From Candidatus Omnitrophota bacterium (GTDB lineage: Bacteria; Omnitrophota; Gorgyraeia; Zapsychrales; Fredricksoniimonadaceae), in contig JAGNTT010000047.1 in the NCBI GenBank assembly GCA_017987425.1, positions 1-11,110 of the forward strand: 11,110 nucleotides of DNA. The letters are read 5' to 3'. Shown here piece after piece: positions 1-7,850 of this stretch (its first letter is position 1; each line of letters begins with the position of its first letter). The position numbers and the translations under genes were made by a program. A model generated the notes under the pieces. It saw only the letters and a program-made list of their open reading frames with translations, made no database searches and was not told where the DNA came from.

Positions 1-189
1 GCCGATTCACTGTTTGTCGTATATGAAAATGAGATGCCACAACTTCAGTTGGACGGATATGATTTGAATTATAACTTTTCAAATGATGATTTTGGTTTTG
101 CGCATTATTATCGGGTGGGCCTGGGAACAGGAAATGATCCGAATGCCCTCCCCTCGGGTGGGCTCAATAATAATTGGGTCAGAATATAA
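1..189 (+). CDS. C-terminal end of a GT39-type membrane glycosyltransferase (5' truncated by window edge)
   Basis: Frame 1 is open from the first base to a TAA at 187-189 and encodes 62 residues. Near its start it reads DSLFVVYENEMPQLQLDGY, which lines up with DSIFVFYKNNTPILSFDGF near the C-terminus of the GT39-family protein at 6358-7824. Both then continue into an aromatic YYRV or GYMRF segment, but this copy carries an extra Gly/Asn-rich tail. In GT39-type proteins this region is the soluble extracytoplasmic domain after the membrane helices. I therefore read it as the end of a paralogous polyprenyl-phosphate-sugar-dependent glycosyltransferase. The radical SAM gene follows after 26 bases on the same strand, so the two are probably co-transcribed. 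The assignment rests only on similarity to the second copy, because the catalytic part lies outside the window. Confidence 0.6.
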   Translation, partial: ADSLFVVYENEMPQLQLDGYDLNYNFSNDDFGFAHYYRVGLGTGNDPNALPSGGLNNNWVRI

Positions 190-215
190 CATGAATCTAA
201 AATCCAAAGGCCTGA

Positions 216-1226
216 ATGACAAAGCCGGTACTTAACGATATCACCGTGGAGATCACCAATCATTGCCAGCTGCACTGTCAGCATTGCGGCATTTGGGCGG
301 AAAAAGAGCGGCATGAAATGACCGCATCCCTGGCGGTACGGATGATGCGTCAGCTCTTGGAACGCTACCGGATCAATTTTGTTTCGATCACCGGCGGGGA
401 ACCGTTCCTCAACCGGAATTGCGGCCGTGTGCTCAAGGCTTTGTCGTTCTTCCGCGAGAAAGGGGACATCACGGGTTTCGGTGTCTACAGCAACGCCGCT
501 TATTTTGAAGGAGTCCGTCGTGTACTCACGGCCCACGGGGAGTCTCTGCGCGGGATGCACATGGGAATCAGTATCGACGGTACGGAGGCGACCCACGACC
601 GTTTGCGCGGGCCCGGGGCTTATGCCAAAACGTTCAAGACCATCGAGTGGATCAAAGACAATTTTCCCAAGGACATTATTCTCGAGTTTAAATTCACCAT
701 CAATGGTGTCAATTACGCCGAGCTTTGGGATGTTTATAAGCTGGCGCGCCGCTATAAGGCCCGATTTTCGCCGAAGATCATGGAATCAGGTGTAACGGAT
801 TATTATCATCGTCACGAAATGCCGGATACTGACAAGCTTTCTGCCGTAACCCCGGAGATTATTCGCAGCGTTCGTCTGCAGGTGGAACGCATGTTGGCGG
901 ACGAATATCCCGGTGTTAAAAGGGAAATGGTCGAGGCGACCATGGTGCTTCTGGAAGGCGGGGGCAAATGCATCCGCGCCTGCGAGACGCCGGCCAGATC
1001 GTTATTTATCAATTCCCGACGGGACGTATTCCCTTGTTTGTATATGTCCTCGGCAGGAAAACTGGATGATCAGGGAAAACTGCCGGCGGAGTTGGACCGT
1101 GTGCGCCAAGCGCATGCCGAAGCAGGGGCCAAGGGGAATTGTCCCAAGTGTTTTGCGTATCATGGATTTTTAAAAAAATATAATCTGCAGTATCTTCATG
1201 GGACAGGATGTCATGCGCAAACGTAG
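216..1226 (+). CDS. Radical SAM/SPASM-type enzyme (module A)
   Basis: This 336-residue protein has the radical SAM cluster motif C17-x3-C21-x2-C24 and a TGGEP motif at 59-63. It also has an ISIDG segment at 118-122 followed by HDRLRG, as is usual in SPASM-type enzymes. The C-terminal cysteines C252, C256, C274, C309, C312 and C332 are spaced as expected for an auxiliary iron-sulfur cluster (SPASM/Twitch-like). The family cleaves S-adenosylmethionine to start radical chemistry on peptides, sugars or other small molecules; the substrate here cannot be read from the sequence. The ATG at 216 directly follows an in-frame TGA (213-215) and has AAAGG five bases upstream, so the start is firm. The 3' end overlaps or abuts the asparagine-synthetase-like gene, an arrangement repeated at 4202-6325. 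Enzyme class is secure, function is not. Confidence 0.9.
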   Translation: MTKPVLNDITVEITNHCQLHCQHCGIWAEKERHEMTASLAVRMMRQLLERYRINFVSITGGEPFLNRNCGRVLKALSFFREKGDITGFGVYSNAAYFEGVRRVLTAHGESLRGMHMGISIDGTEATHDRLRGPGAYAKTFKTIEWIKDNFPKDIILEFKFTINGVNYAELWDVYKLARRYKARFSPKIMESGVTDYYHRHEMPDTDKLSAVTPEIIRSVRLQVERMLADEYPGVKREMVEATMVLLEGGGKCIRACETPARSLFINSRRDVFPCLYMSSAGKLDDQGKLPAELDRVRQAHAEAGAKGNCPKCFAYHGFLKKYNLQYLHGTGCHAQT

Positions 1227-2226
1227 CCATCATTTGAGTTCTTCAATGTATCAGGGAATAGGTTATGAGCTTGATGAACAGGCGGCCTATGATTATGTCC
1301 ACAACGGATATCTTTTTGCGCCAAGAACGGTGTTAAAAGGCCGCCTCAAACGTCCATATATCATTTCCAAGCCGAAAGACGTGGATTTAAAAGACATTGT
1401 GGCGCGCGTTAGGCAAACAGTTCATGATTCTATGGAAAACCTGGAAGGACAACGAAGGGCCGTTATGTTTACCGGCGGATTCGATTCAACATTCATCGCC
1501 CTTTTGGCGCAGCAGAGCGGTGCAAAGGTCACCGCGATAACGGTGCAGTTTGACAAATTCAATGTCGCCACAGTTCGGGACGCTGTTCAAGCCGCCGACG
1601 CCTTAGGGATGACGCGTCATGTTATAAACGTGACCACAGCCGAGTTTATTGCGGCGTTTGAAGCCCTGACGGAAGTCACGGATGAACCTATTTTGGTCTT
1701 GGAATTGGCGCTTGTTTATGCGGCCATTAAAAAATATGATCGAAGGATCGCCGGGGATGTCTTTCTTTCCGGAATGGGGAGCGATCATTGGTATGGCAAC
1801 ATCGCTCTAGAGGAAAGATCGGGCGGTTTTCAGGCCAAGGTGGATTGGGCGGTTAATAATTCGGAGGCGCATCAGCGCGTGGCGCAATTGTTCGGATACC
1901 GTTTTATTTTCCCTTTTCTCTCAAAGTCTATGTTGGAATTGTCGTTAATCATTCCCGATGATTTAAAGAAAAACAAAAAATTATTGCGTGCCCTTGCCGT
2001 CGTCAACTCTCTGCCGGCCCGAGGCGCCAAAACGGAGTTGCAGATTCCTGAATTGATGAAGCGGGCTTTGATAAAAGTTTTTGGCCGCCGGGCTTGGCCT
2101 GAAGCGGTGTCGGATGTTGAATCCAGTCCCGATGCCAGGAGTTGTGCATTACGCAAGATAGTTTTGGGTCTTTGGTTGGAAAAGGCGAAAAAAAGACCGG
2201 CGATTTATAAACTGAATTTTGTATGA
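1213..2226 (+). CDS. Stand-alone asparagine-synthetase-like PP-loop amide ligase (module A)
   Basis: This is an ATP-pyrophosphatase (PP-loop) protein of the asparagine synthetase C-terminal domain type. The nucleotide-binding loop FTGGFDST lies near residue 86. A second motif, SGMGSDHWYGN, near residue 186 matches the SGxGxDExFGG motif of AsnB but has His after the Asp. The N-terminal stretch DEQAAYDYVHNGYLFAPRTVLKG resembles the linker that follows the glutaminase domain in AsnB, yet no Ntn glutaminase (N-terminal Cys) is present. Ammonia or an amine must therefore come from elsewhere. The paralogue at 5375-6325 shares these motifs and the C-terminal IVLGLWL. I chose the ATG at 1213 because AGGA sits four bases upstream and the second copy has a comparable RBS. 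The ATG at 1246 aligns best with the paralogue's N-terminus, and 1198 is also in frame but has no SD. The 5' end overlaps the radical SAM gene. Confidence 0.85.
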   Translation: MRKRSHHLSSSMYQGIGYELDEQAAYDYVHNGYLFAPRTVLKGRLKRPYIISKPKDVDLKDIVARVRQTVHDSMENLEGQRRAVMFTGGFDSTFIALLAQQSGAKVTAITVQFDKFNVATVRDAVQAADALGMTRHVINVTTAEFIAAFEALTEVTDEPILVLELALVYAAIKKYDRRIAGDVFLSGMGSDHWYGNIALEERSGGFQAKVDWAVNNSEAHQRVAQLFGYRFIFPFLSKSMLELSLIIPDDLKKNKKLLRALAVVNSLPARGAKTELQIPELMKRALIKVFGRRAWPEAVSDVESSPDARSCALRKIVLGLWLEKAKKRPAIYKLNFV

Positions 2227-2240
2227 TTCTTTGTTATTTT

Positions 2241-3434
2241 TTATTTAACGATGTGCCGTGCGCTGGCGTCGGCTCCGTTAAACCATTTGGAAGCGGCCGG
2301 TTTTGGCCTGGGTTTGCCCAATAATTCTTCGATGGCGGCGGTTAGCGATTGGCCGGTCATGGCGTCATGATGAAGGACAGGGCTTGAAAAGTGTTCTTTG
2401 AAGATTTCGGCGCGCGCGATCTGGTCGTTGGTCGGCATTTTGTAATTGGTGTTCTGGTAAGGAACGATCACCGACGGCGTACCGTAGCGCATCAGCTGGA
2501 CGGATGTGTTGTAGCCGCACAGGCTGACCGATACCGCGCAGTGTTTTAAATGTTCGCCCAGGTTATCGATGCGTCGGGCCAGCACAACGCGTTTTCTGTC
2601 TTCATCCGTCAGTGACGATTCAAAAAGGGCCATTTCTTTTTCGGAAGTCGCGGGGCCGCAGGCAATGATGGTCCGTATGTCTTTGATGCTTCGCTGGGCT
2701 TCGATGGCGCAGGTGACGATTTTGGGATAAACGGCGCCCCCGCCGCGGCTGACGACGAGTGTCTTGATACCTTTCTCGACAGGAAGATTTGTTCCGCCGG
2801 TGAGCATGTCCTCGGGAAACACATAACCGGTGTAAACGGTCCGTTCTTTTATATTCTTCATGACGGTATCATACGCGTTTGTCCACTCCGGCTGCCTAAT
2901 GGTGTTTCGGATATAAGATGTCTCCAGGTCTTTAGGAGTATGGATCAGAAAACTGTCGTAAAAGGCGAACACCGCGCGGTGAAGGGCGGCGAATGTTGTA
3001 TCGGCGAGGCGGTCCAGATCGATCAACAGGGGATAACCGATGCTGGCGATGATGCGGGTATTTTTCGTGCGCAAGTAACGCAGAGTCGGAAGCAATTCCG
3101 GCATGTACGCCAGACGGCCGAAGGGAAAAAATTCCGTGATGAAGACGTCGGGAGAGAACTCAGCGGCGGTCTTGAGAATAAATTGCGCGCGATTATTTGA
3201 AGACACGGGTGCCGTATGGGCCTGGAAACTGGTGCGGTTATCAAAAGGAAATGGAATGTCCACGGACCTGCAGCCTTCGGGTACACGGACAAACGGCTGC
3301 GGGACTCCTCCCTGAAGGATGAGAACATCGGCACCGTGACGGCCAATGGCCGAGGCAAGCGCGATGCTGCGTGTGGTATGTCCGAGAGTTTCTTTATGTG
3401 TGTAATGAAATAAAACGCGCATGTTGTTGGTCAA
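2241..3434 (-). CDS. GT-B fold glycosyltransferase, MurG/GT28-like (resembles predicted transferase COG4671)
   Basis: The protein has up to 397 residues and two Rossmann-like halves. The N-terminus MRVLFHYTHKETLGHTTRS has the GH(x)xR loop of MurG-like and COG4671-type transferases. The C-terminal half carries VVSRGGG, then SLCGYNTSVQLMRYGTPSVI, then a VPY...NDQIARA segment, matching the sugar-nucleotide-binding region of GT28-like enzymes (GG..T..E, G.P.I..P, DQ..NA). It probably transfers a sugar from a nucleotide donor on the cytoplasmic face; the acceptor is unknown. The longest reading starts at TTG (3434) with AAGGA four bases upstream. The ATG four codons in (3422) gives the more usual family start but has a poorly spaced SD. 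The gene converges with module A (14 bases between stops) and diverges from the deacetylase operon. Confidence 0.85.
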   Translation of the reverse strand: MTNNMRVLFHYTHKETLGHTTRSIALASAIGRHGADVLILQGGVPQPFVRVPEGCRSVDIPFPFDNRTSFQAHTAPVSSNNRAQFILKTAAEFSPDVFITEFFPFGRLAYMPELLPTLRYLRTKNTRIIASIGYPLLIDLDRLADTTFAALHRAVFAFYDSFLIHTPKDLETSYIRNTIRQPEWTNAYDTVMKNIKERTVYTGYVFPEDMLTGGTNLPVEKGIKTLVVSRGGGAVYPKIVTCAIEAQRSIKDIRTIIACGPATSEKEMALFESSLTDEDRKRVVLARRIDNLGEHLKHCAVSVSLCGYNTSVQLMRYGTPSVIVPYQNTNYKMPTNDQIARAEIFKEHFSSPVLHHDAMTGQSLTAAIEELLGKPRPKPAASKWFNGADASARHIVK

Positions 3435-3490
3435 TGGATCCTTACAGGTAAGTTATTATATGGGTTTTTCAAGAATTGGAAAATAAAAGA
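3435..3490. promoter_or_regulatory. Divergent promoter region between glycosyltransferase and deacetylase operon
   Basis: Only 56 bases separate the two divergent start codons. On the minus strand a perfect TATAAT (3460 to 3455) lies upstream of AAGGA (3443-3439) and the TTG start, giving a short leader. No good -35 box is visible for it. On the plus strand TATTAT (3454-3459, one mismatch from consensus) occupies the same bases. The two -10 elements overlap, so transcription in the two directions may be mutually exclusive. Prediction only. Confidence 0.45.
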
Positions 3491-4198
3491 ATGGGACCGT
3501 GCCTTTTTCTCCGGGACGACGATGCCTGTACGCTCGATAAAAGTTTTCGTTTCTTTTTTGATGCGGCGAGGGAACGAGCCATTCCGGTTGTTTATGCGGT
3601 CATCCCCGGCAGGATGGACAAGGCATTTATCCGGTTTATGCGCCGGGCCAAAGATAAGACGCCGCATTTGCTGGACATCGTGCAGCACGGATGGATGCAC
3701 ACCAACCATTCCGCCGATGGGACCAAGTATGAGTTTGGAACTTCGCGTCCGTTGAAACTACAGCGCTTAGATGTTCGTCTGGGTTTGGAACGTATGCGTT
3801 CGGCATTTGATGAGTTCTTTACGCAGGCCTTCGTTCCGCCGTATCACGGCTATGACAAGCACACGCTGCAGGTATTGGGCGAAGAAGGATTTTCGGTTTT
3901 CTCGGCGGGGACGCCGCGGCTGAAGACGCATCAGCGATGTATTGAATTACCGGCCAAGATATCGTTTACCGATTATGTGAAGGGCAAGCCGTATACCGTT
4001 AACACCGCGGCTGAGATGGTGGAAAAGCTCATTAAGAATGCGGGCCGCGCGTCTTTATCCGGAGTGCTGACGCATCATGCGGACTTTGCAACAGCCTCTT
4101 CGCGTAAAGAATTGACGAAATTCATGGATTACCTTAAGGTATTAACGGTGAAGAAGGACTGGCGGATATTATTATTCTCGGACCTTGGAAGGAAATGA
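3491..4198 (+). CDS. Polysaccharide deacetylase-like protein (NodB/DUF2334-type)
   Basis: This 235-residue protein starts almost directly with LFLRDDDA; the Asp residues at 9-11 fit the NodB motif 1 catalytic and metal-binding aspartates. H66, H70 and H73 in QHGWMHTNH fit the metal-binding histidines, in the HGxxH arrangement of DUF2334-like deacetylases. VPPYHGYD near residue 118 replaces the usual R-x-PY motif 3, and a late LTHH near 195 fits motif 5. The expected reaction is hydrolysis of an N- or O-acyl group on a sugar, possibly exposing a free amine. No signal peptide is seen, so it is probably cytoplasmic and acts on a precursor. ATG 3491 is preferred; TTG 3476 would add five residues with no better RBS. 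It heads a five-gene operon, and the next gene's SD lies inside its last codons. Confidence 0.8.
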   Translation: MGPCLFLRDDDACTLDKSFRFFFDAARERAIPVVYAVIPGRMDKAFIRFMRRAKDKTPHLLDIVQHGWMHTNHSADGTKYEFGTSRPLKLQRLDVRLGLERMRSAFDEFFTQAFVPPYHGYDKHTLQVLGEEGFSVFSAGTPRLKTHQRCIELPAKISFTDYVKGKPYTVNTAAEMVEKLIKNAGRASLSGVLTHHADFATASSRKELTKFMDYLKVLTVKKDWRILLFSDLGRK

Positions 4199-4201
4199 CG
4201 T

Positions 4202-5353
4202 ATGATTAATACGGAAAATCTAAAGACATTGGCCCCGGGTGTCAGGGACGCGTTGCGCGCCAAAGGTTCCGTCCTGGGAAGGCCATTGATCGGCCCCAAG
4301 TCGGTCAACATCCATGCTATTCAGGCCTGCGACCGCAAATGCGCTTTTTGCTGGTACTTTTCGCCTCTTGTCAAGAACCCGCCGAAACGCGTCATGCTGG
4401 AGTGGGATGTTTTAAGCGGCGTTATTGACGATTTTCATGAGATCGGCGTCGAGGAAGTGAATCTGGAAGGTGGGGAGATCGTCCTTTATCCGCATGCCGA
4501 GCAAGCTTTCCGTAAAGTTAAAGAATTGGGCATGATGCTGCGGGCCTACAGTCACCTGGATTATGATCAGAAGCATCTTCGTTATGTCTGTCTGGCGGAC
4601 CGCGTGATCGTCAATTTCTCCGCGATCACTGAAGAAACTTACCGGCGCGTTCACGGAAAACCGGGCGGATCGATGGCGAGGCTGCTGAAGCATCTCGACA
4701 TTCTTTTAAAGGCCCGCCGTAAATTCGGTAAACCCAAAATCGTTCTGACCTTCATTGCCTATGATTACAATTATAAAGAACTGCCGGCGATGCTCGAACT
4801 TGCCAAAGAAAGGGAAGTCGACAGGGTTTTTGTCCGTCTCTTTAAAGCGACCAAGGAGATGAAGGAGCTGGTCCTGCCAAAAGAAGCCATTCAGGAGATA
4901 GGTGAAATGGTTGAAACCGCGCTGCAGGCTGGATATAAGTTTGATCATAATCTGGAGAATTTGAAGAATATCATCAAGAACGGAAATCATCATGAAAACA
5001 TCGTTTCCCTGATTCCGGCGGAGATGAACAACGACCGTCTGTTCGTTTATGACGCGACTGGCGGCCAGAAAATCAATTGCCAGGTCGGGTGGTATTACAG
5101 TTTCATCGATGAAACCGGGCGTGTGATCGCTCCTTGCGACAGCGTCGGAGTCTGCGTGGCCGGTAACGTCAATGAACGGCGTTTCAAAGACATCTGGTTT
5201 GACAACGATCATCTGCACTCGACGTTACGGGAAGCCAGCGCCGGAATCCACACCTGTTCGTCCAAATGGCAGGAATGCCGTTATTGCAGTTACGGTCCCG
5301 TTAATAAAATGCTCAACAAACAAGTCGAGAGTGTCCGCCTGATGGGGCGCTGA
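4202..5353 (+). CDS. Radical SAM/SPASM enzyme (module B)
   Basis: This 383-residue protein has C43-x3-C47-x2-C50 in the form CDRKCAFCW and a GGE motif at 90-92. A clear SPASM-type C-terminal domain has C293, C312, C318, C352, C359 and C362. It contains the typical pattern of a Cys, then DETGRVIAPC, then GNVNERRFKDIW. Such enzymes use an auxiliary Fe-S cluster in radical modification of peptides or small metabolites; the target is unknown. AAGGA at 4189-4193, eight bases upstream of the ATG, lies inside the end of the deacetylase gene. The stop-to-start gap is only three bases, so translational coupling is likely. It belongs to the same broad family as the radical SAM proteins at 216 and 8586. 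It is closer to the latter, which also has FCW after the cluster motif and a GN..(x)KDIW SPASM segment. Like the 216 gene, it is directly followed by an asparagine-synthetase-like gene. Confidence 0.92.
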   Translation: MINTENLKTLAPGVRDALRAKGSVLGRPLIGPKSVNIHAIQACDRKCAFCWYFSPLVKNPPKRVMLEWDVLSGVIDDFHEIGVEEVNLEGGEIVLYPHAEQAFRKVKELGMMLRAYSHLDYDQKHLRYVCLADRVIVNFSAITEETYRRVHGKPGGSMARLLKHLDILLKARRKFGKPKIVLTFIAYDYNYKELPAMLELAKEREVDRVFVRLFKATKEMKELVLPKEAIQEIGEMVETALQAGYKFDHNLENLKNIIKNGNHHENIVSLIPAEMNNDRLFVYDATGGQKINCQVGWYYSFIDETGRVIAPCDSVGVCVAGNVNERRFKDIWFDNDHLHSTLREASAGIHTCSSKWQECRYCSYGPVNKMLNKQVESVRLMGR

Positions 5354-5374
5354 CGGGCGCGACAGGACCGACCA

Positions 5375-6325
5375 ATGCCGGGATTTGTTATGAAGATTGA
5401 TGAGCAGGCGGCCTGGGATTTTATCCGCCAGGGGTATGTGTTATGCCCCCGCAGTGTTTTAAAAGACCGTCGAAACCCCCCTCCTAAAATTCTTCCGTTA
5501 AAACGTATCGATAATACTCAAATCCCTGATTTTTTTGCGCGCAAGCTGACGAACGCTATGGGCCCTTTGATGAAAACGCGCAGGGCCATTATGTTCAGCG
5601 GCGGTTTTGATTCGCTTCTGGTCTGCCTGCTTGCCCGTGAATGCGGGGCAAACGTGAAGGCTGTCACCGTTGCCTTTGAACATTTCAATCCTTTGACCGT
5701 CCGGGGGGCCGTCGAGGCGGCCGCGTCGATAGGAATTGATCACCATATTCTCCATGTCAAAACCGCGGAATTCTTATCCGCAATGGAAGTTTTGGCAGGT
5801 CTCACCGAAGAGCCCGTGTTTGATCTGGATCTGGCGATCGTCTATGCCGCTTTGAAGAAATACAACCGCCGCATTGCCGGAAATGTTTTTATCTCCGGAA
5901 TGGGCAGCGACCAGTGGTTCGGCAATGAGTCTTTGCAAACCAAAGCGGACGGTTTTCAAGCGCAATTGCAGGTAGCTATTTCCGCCGAGGCTGCCCATCA
6001 AAAAGTCGCACAGGCGCATGGATGTTCGTTCATTTTTCCTTTCATCAGCAGGCCCATGCTGGCTTTGGCCCAGGCCATTCCCGCGCGCATGAAGAAAGAC
6101 AAACAGTTGCTGCGCGCCTTGTCCGTTGCGCAGATAATTCCGTCTCTGCGCACGCCCAGAGAGATGCAGGTTCCATCGGTGATCCGTCGACTTTTAATTC
6201 AGGTGTACGGTCGGCAGGCATGGCCCGGTCCGGTTATAGTCAACGGCGCCTCAAACAGGGGGATGGACTACAAGTTGCGCCAGATTGTTTTAGGGCTTTG
6301 GCTGAAAAAGAATAACAAGACATAA
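5375..6325 (+). CDS. Stand-alone asparagine-synthetase-like PP-loop amide ligase (module B)
   Basis: This 316-residue paralogue of the 1213-2226 protein has the PP-loop FSGGFDSL at 74-81 and SGMGSDQWFGN at 174-184. A FIFPFISRPMLALA segment and KKDKQLLRAL (240-249) match the region of AsnB around its PFLD and K..LR motifs. The last 20 residues contain the shared IVLGLWL. The first 40 residues match the linker after the glutaminase domain of AsnB, but the glutaminase itself is absent. The protein should activate a carboxylate with ATP, release pyrophosphate and form an amide with an amine or free ammonia; the substrate is not visible. AGGA at 5364-5367 is seven bases upstream of the ATG, which supports this start. 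It sits 21 bases after the radical SAM gene and 32 bases before the GT39 gene. Confidence 0.87.
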   Translation: MPGFVMKIDEQAAWDFIRQGYVLCPRSVLKDRRNPPPKILPLKRIDNTQIPDFFARKLTNAMGPLMKTRRAIMFSGGFDSLLVCLLARECGANVKAVTVAFEHFNPLTVRGAVEAAASIGIDHHILHVKTAEFLSAMEVLAGLTEEPVFDLDLAIVYAALKKYNRRIAGNVFISGMGSDQWFGNESLQTKADGFQAQLQVAISAEAAHQKVAQAHGCSFIFPFISRPMLALAQAIPARMKKDKQLLRALSVAQIIPSLRTPREMQVPSVIRRLLIQVYGRQAWPGPVIVNGASNRGMDYKLRQIVLGLWLKKNNKT

Positions 6326-6357
6326 GCTTAACGTGATCATGTTGTAGAATGGGGTAA

Positions 6358-7824
6358 ATGTTTAAACGACTATTTTTTAAGCCATCGAGTGAATTCTGGA
6401 TTGTTGCGGGCATTTTCGCCGCTGGTTTATGTCTCCGGCTTTGGGGACTAGGCGATTTCAGCCTTCAGGAAAATGAGATCTCAACGGCGCGAAGGATCAG
6501 TCATTCATTCTGGGGGACGATCACGCATCTTCAGCACGCCTCGTTTCCGCCGCTGCATTTCATAATCTTACATGTATGGTCCAATTTCTTCGGTACCAGT
6601 GAATGGGCGCTGCGTTTTCCTTCCGCTTTATATTCCGCTTTGACGGTGATCGTCATTTATAAGCTCGGCAAAGAACTTTTTAATAAAGAGACTGGATGGA
6701 TTGCGGCCTTACTGCTGGCTTCTTCTTCATTTGCGGTAGGCAATGCCCAGGACGCAAAGATGTATGCGTTATTCTATCTGCTGGAAGCTGTTTCGTTTCT
6801 GTACTTCTTCCGTTTTGTGAATAATCAACAGAATGAAAAGATCACTCCTTATGTGATTTCCACGATTATGTGCTGCTACACCATGTATACGGGGCTCGTG
6901 CTCCTACTGGCCCAGAATGTGATTTATTTGATGACGCAGGAGAAGGCGGGCGGCAGGAAGTGGGTCGTGGGTCAGGCGGTCATTGTGGCGTCCTTTTTTG
7001 TATGGATTCTTTATTCCGTCCATGAAGAGCAGATATTTCTTGGCCAGTCGCCCGGAATTCGGGAGTATGTCCAGTTTTGTCTATTGTTCTTTATGCATAT
7101 GATTGGTGTTCCTCCTGAATTCTGGCCCATTGAAGAATGGAGGAAAGTTTTATTCTGGGTCAATATCACTGTGTACAGTTTTCTGATCATATTCTTTGTG
7201 AGCGGATTTCTTACCAAGCCTTCCGGGAAAGATGAAGATCGTAATCCGAATCATAAACACCTTCTCATTTGGACCGTGTCATCGATCGTCATCTACTGCG
7301 TATTCGACGCGCTCTTTACACATTTATTTCTGGCGGTGAGATATTTGGGTTTTATGCAATTGCCGCTCCTGCTGTTGTTCGCCTGTCAGTTTGCCGGTTT
7401 TCCACGGCTTATTAAAAAATTTATTGTGATGACGATGGTGCTGATCGCCGTAACCATTTCCTGCATTCATTTGAAGGAAAATACCGAAAGCCCGAATCAG
7501 GATTGGCGCCGGATCGCCACGGACATAACCCGGGATTTAGGTGAACACGATATCGTTTTGTCGTTGCTATGGGTTCCGATCAAGTATTACTATAAAGGTG
7601 ATCCCGACCGTTTTTTCATGGTGACCCCCGAGGATTGTTCAACTTTGGCGCTGATAGCAAATGGAATCCTGACGCCGCGAGTGGATTCGATATTTGTTTT
7701 CTATAAAAATAATACTCCGATTCTTTCTTTCGATGGATTTGTTCTGGCTCAGACGGTGACGTATAAAAAGTCCGGTTATATGCGTTTTCAACGGAAACCA
7801 CCCGAAAACCTGTCCCGCCAATAA
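6358..7824 (+). CDS. GT39-family (PMT/ArnT-like) membrane glycosyltransferase
   Basis: This 488-residue polytopic membrane protein has a first helix at about residues 13-30. A first outer loop contains LQENEISTA (36-44), where the family's acidic catalytic residue is expected. FPPLHF (63-68) and LRFPSA (85-90) follow. NAQDAKMYAL (129-138) resembles the N.Q..R.Y motif of bacterial GT39-type enzymes. Several further hydrophobic helices are followed by a soluble C-terminal domain of about 110 residues. The family transfers a sugar from a polyprenyl-phosphate donor to an acceptor on the outer side of the membrane. The GT2 gene just downstream could make that donor. GGGG four bases before the ATG serves as the RBS. 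The C-terminus is related to the partial gene at 1-189. Acceptor and sugar are unknown. Confidence 0.85.
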   Translation: MFKRLFFKPSSEFWIVAGIFAAGLCLRLWGLGDFSLQENEISTARRISHSFWGTITHLQHASFPPLHFIILHVWSNFFGTSEWALRFPSALYSALTVIVIYKLGKELFNKETGWIAALLLASSSFAVGNAQDAKMYALFYLLEAVSFLYFFRFVNNQQNEKITPYVISTIMCCYTMYTGLVLLLAQNVIYLMTQEKAGGRKWVVGQAVIVASFFVWILYSVHEEQIFLGQSPGIREYVQFCLLFFMHMIGVPPEFWPIEEWRKVLFWVNITVYSFLIIFFVSGFLTKPSGKDEDRNPNHKHLLIWTVSSIVIYCVFDALFTHLFLAVRYLGFMQLPLLLLFACQFAGFPRLIKKFIVMTMVLIAVTISCIHLKENTESPNQDWRRIATDITRDLGEHDIVLSLLWVPIKYYYKGDPDRFFMVTPEDCSTLALIANGILTPRVDSIFVFYKNNTPILSFDGFVLAQTVTYKKSGYMRFQRKPPENLSRQ

Positions 7825-7850
7825 CAAATATTTATAAGAGGTTATGTATC

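Noticed and set aside
191..235. 14-codon ORF (MNLKSKGLNDKAGT) just before the radical SAM gene as a possible RiPP precursor
   Set aside because: It has no SD, overlaps the start of the next gene and lacks any leader/core pattern. A stop-to-start spacer explains the sequence better.
108..596. 162-codon minus-strand ORF
   Set aside because: It lies opposite the GT39 tail and the radical SAM gene, both supported by motifs; it is an antisense shadow.
2227..2240. Terminator between the convergent genes ending at 2226 and 2241
   Set aside because: The 14-base gap is T-rich on the plus strand, but I see no hairpin stem before it.
4706..5218. 170-codon minus-strand ORF inside the second radical SAM gene
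   Set aside because: The plus-strand frame carries the SPASM domain across this stretch, and the minus frame has no recognisable motif.
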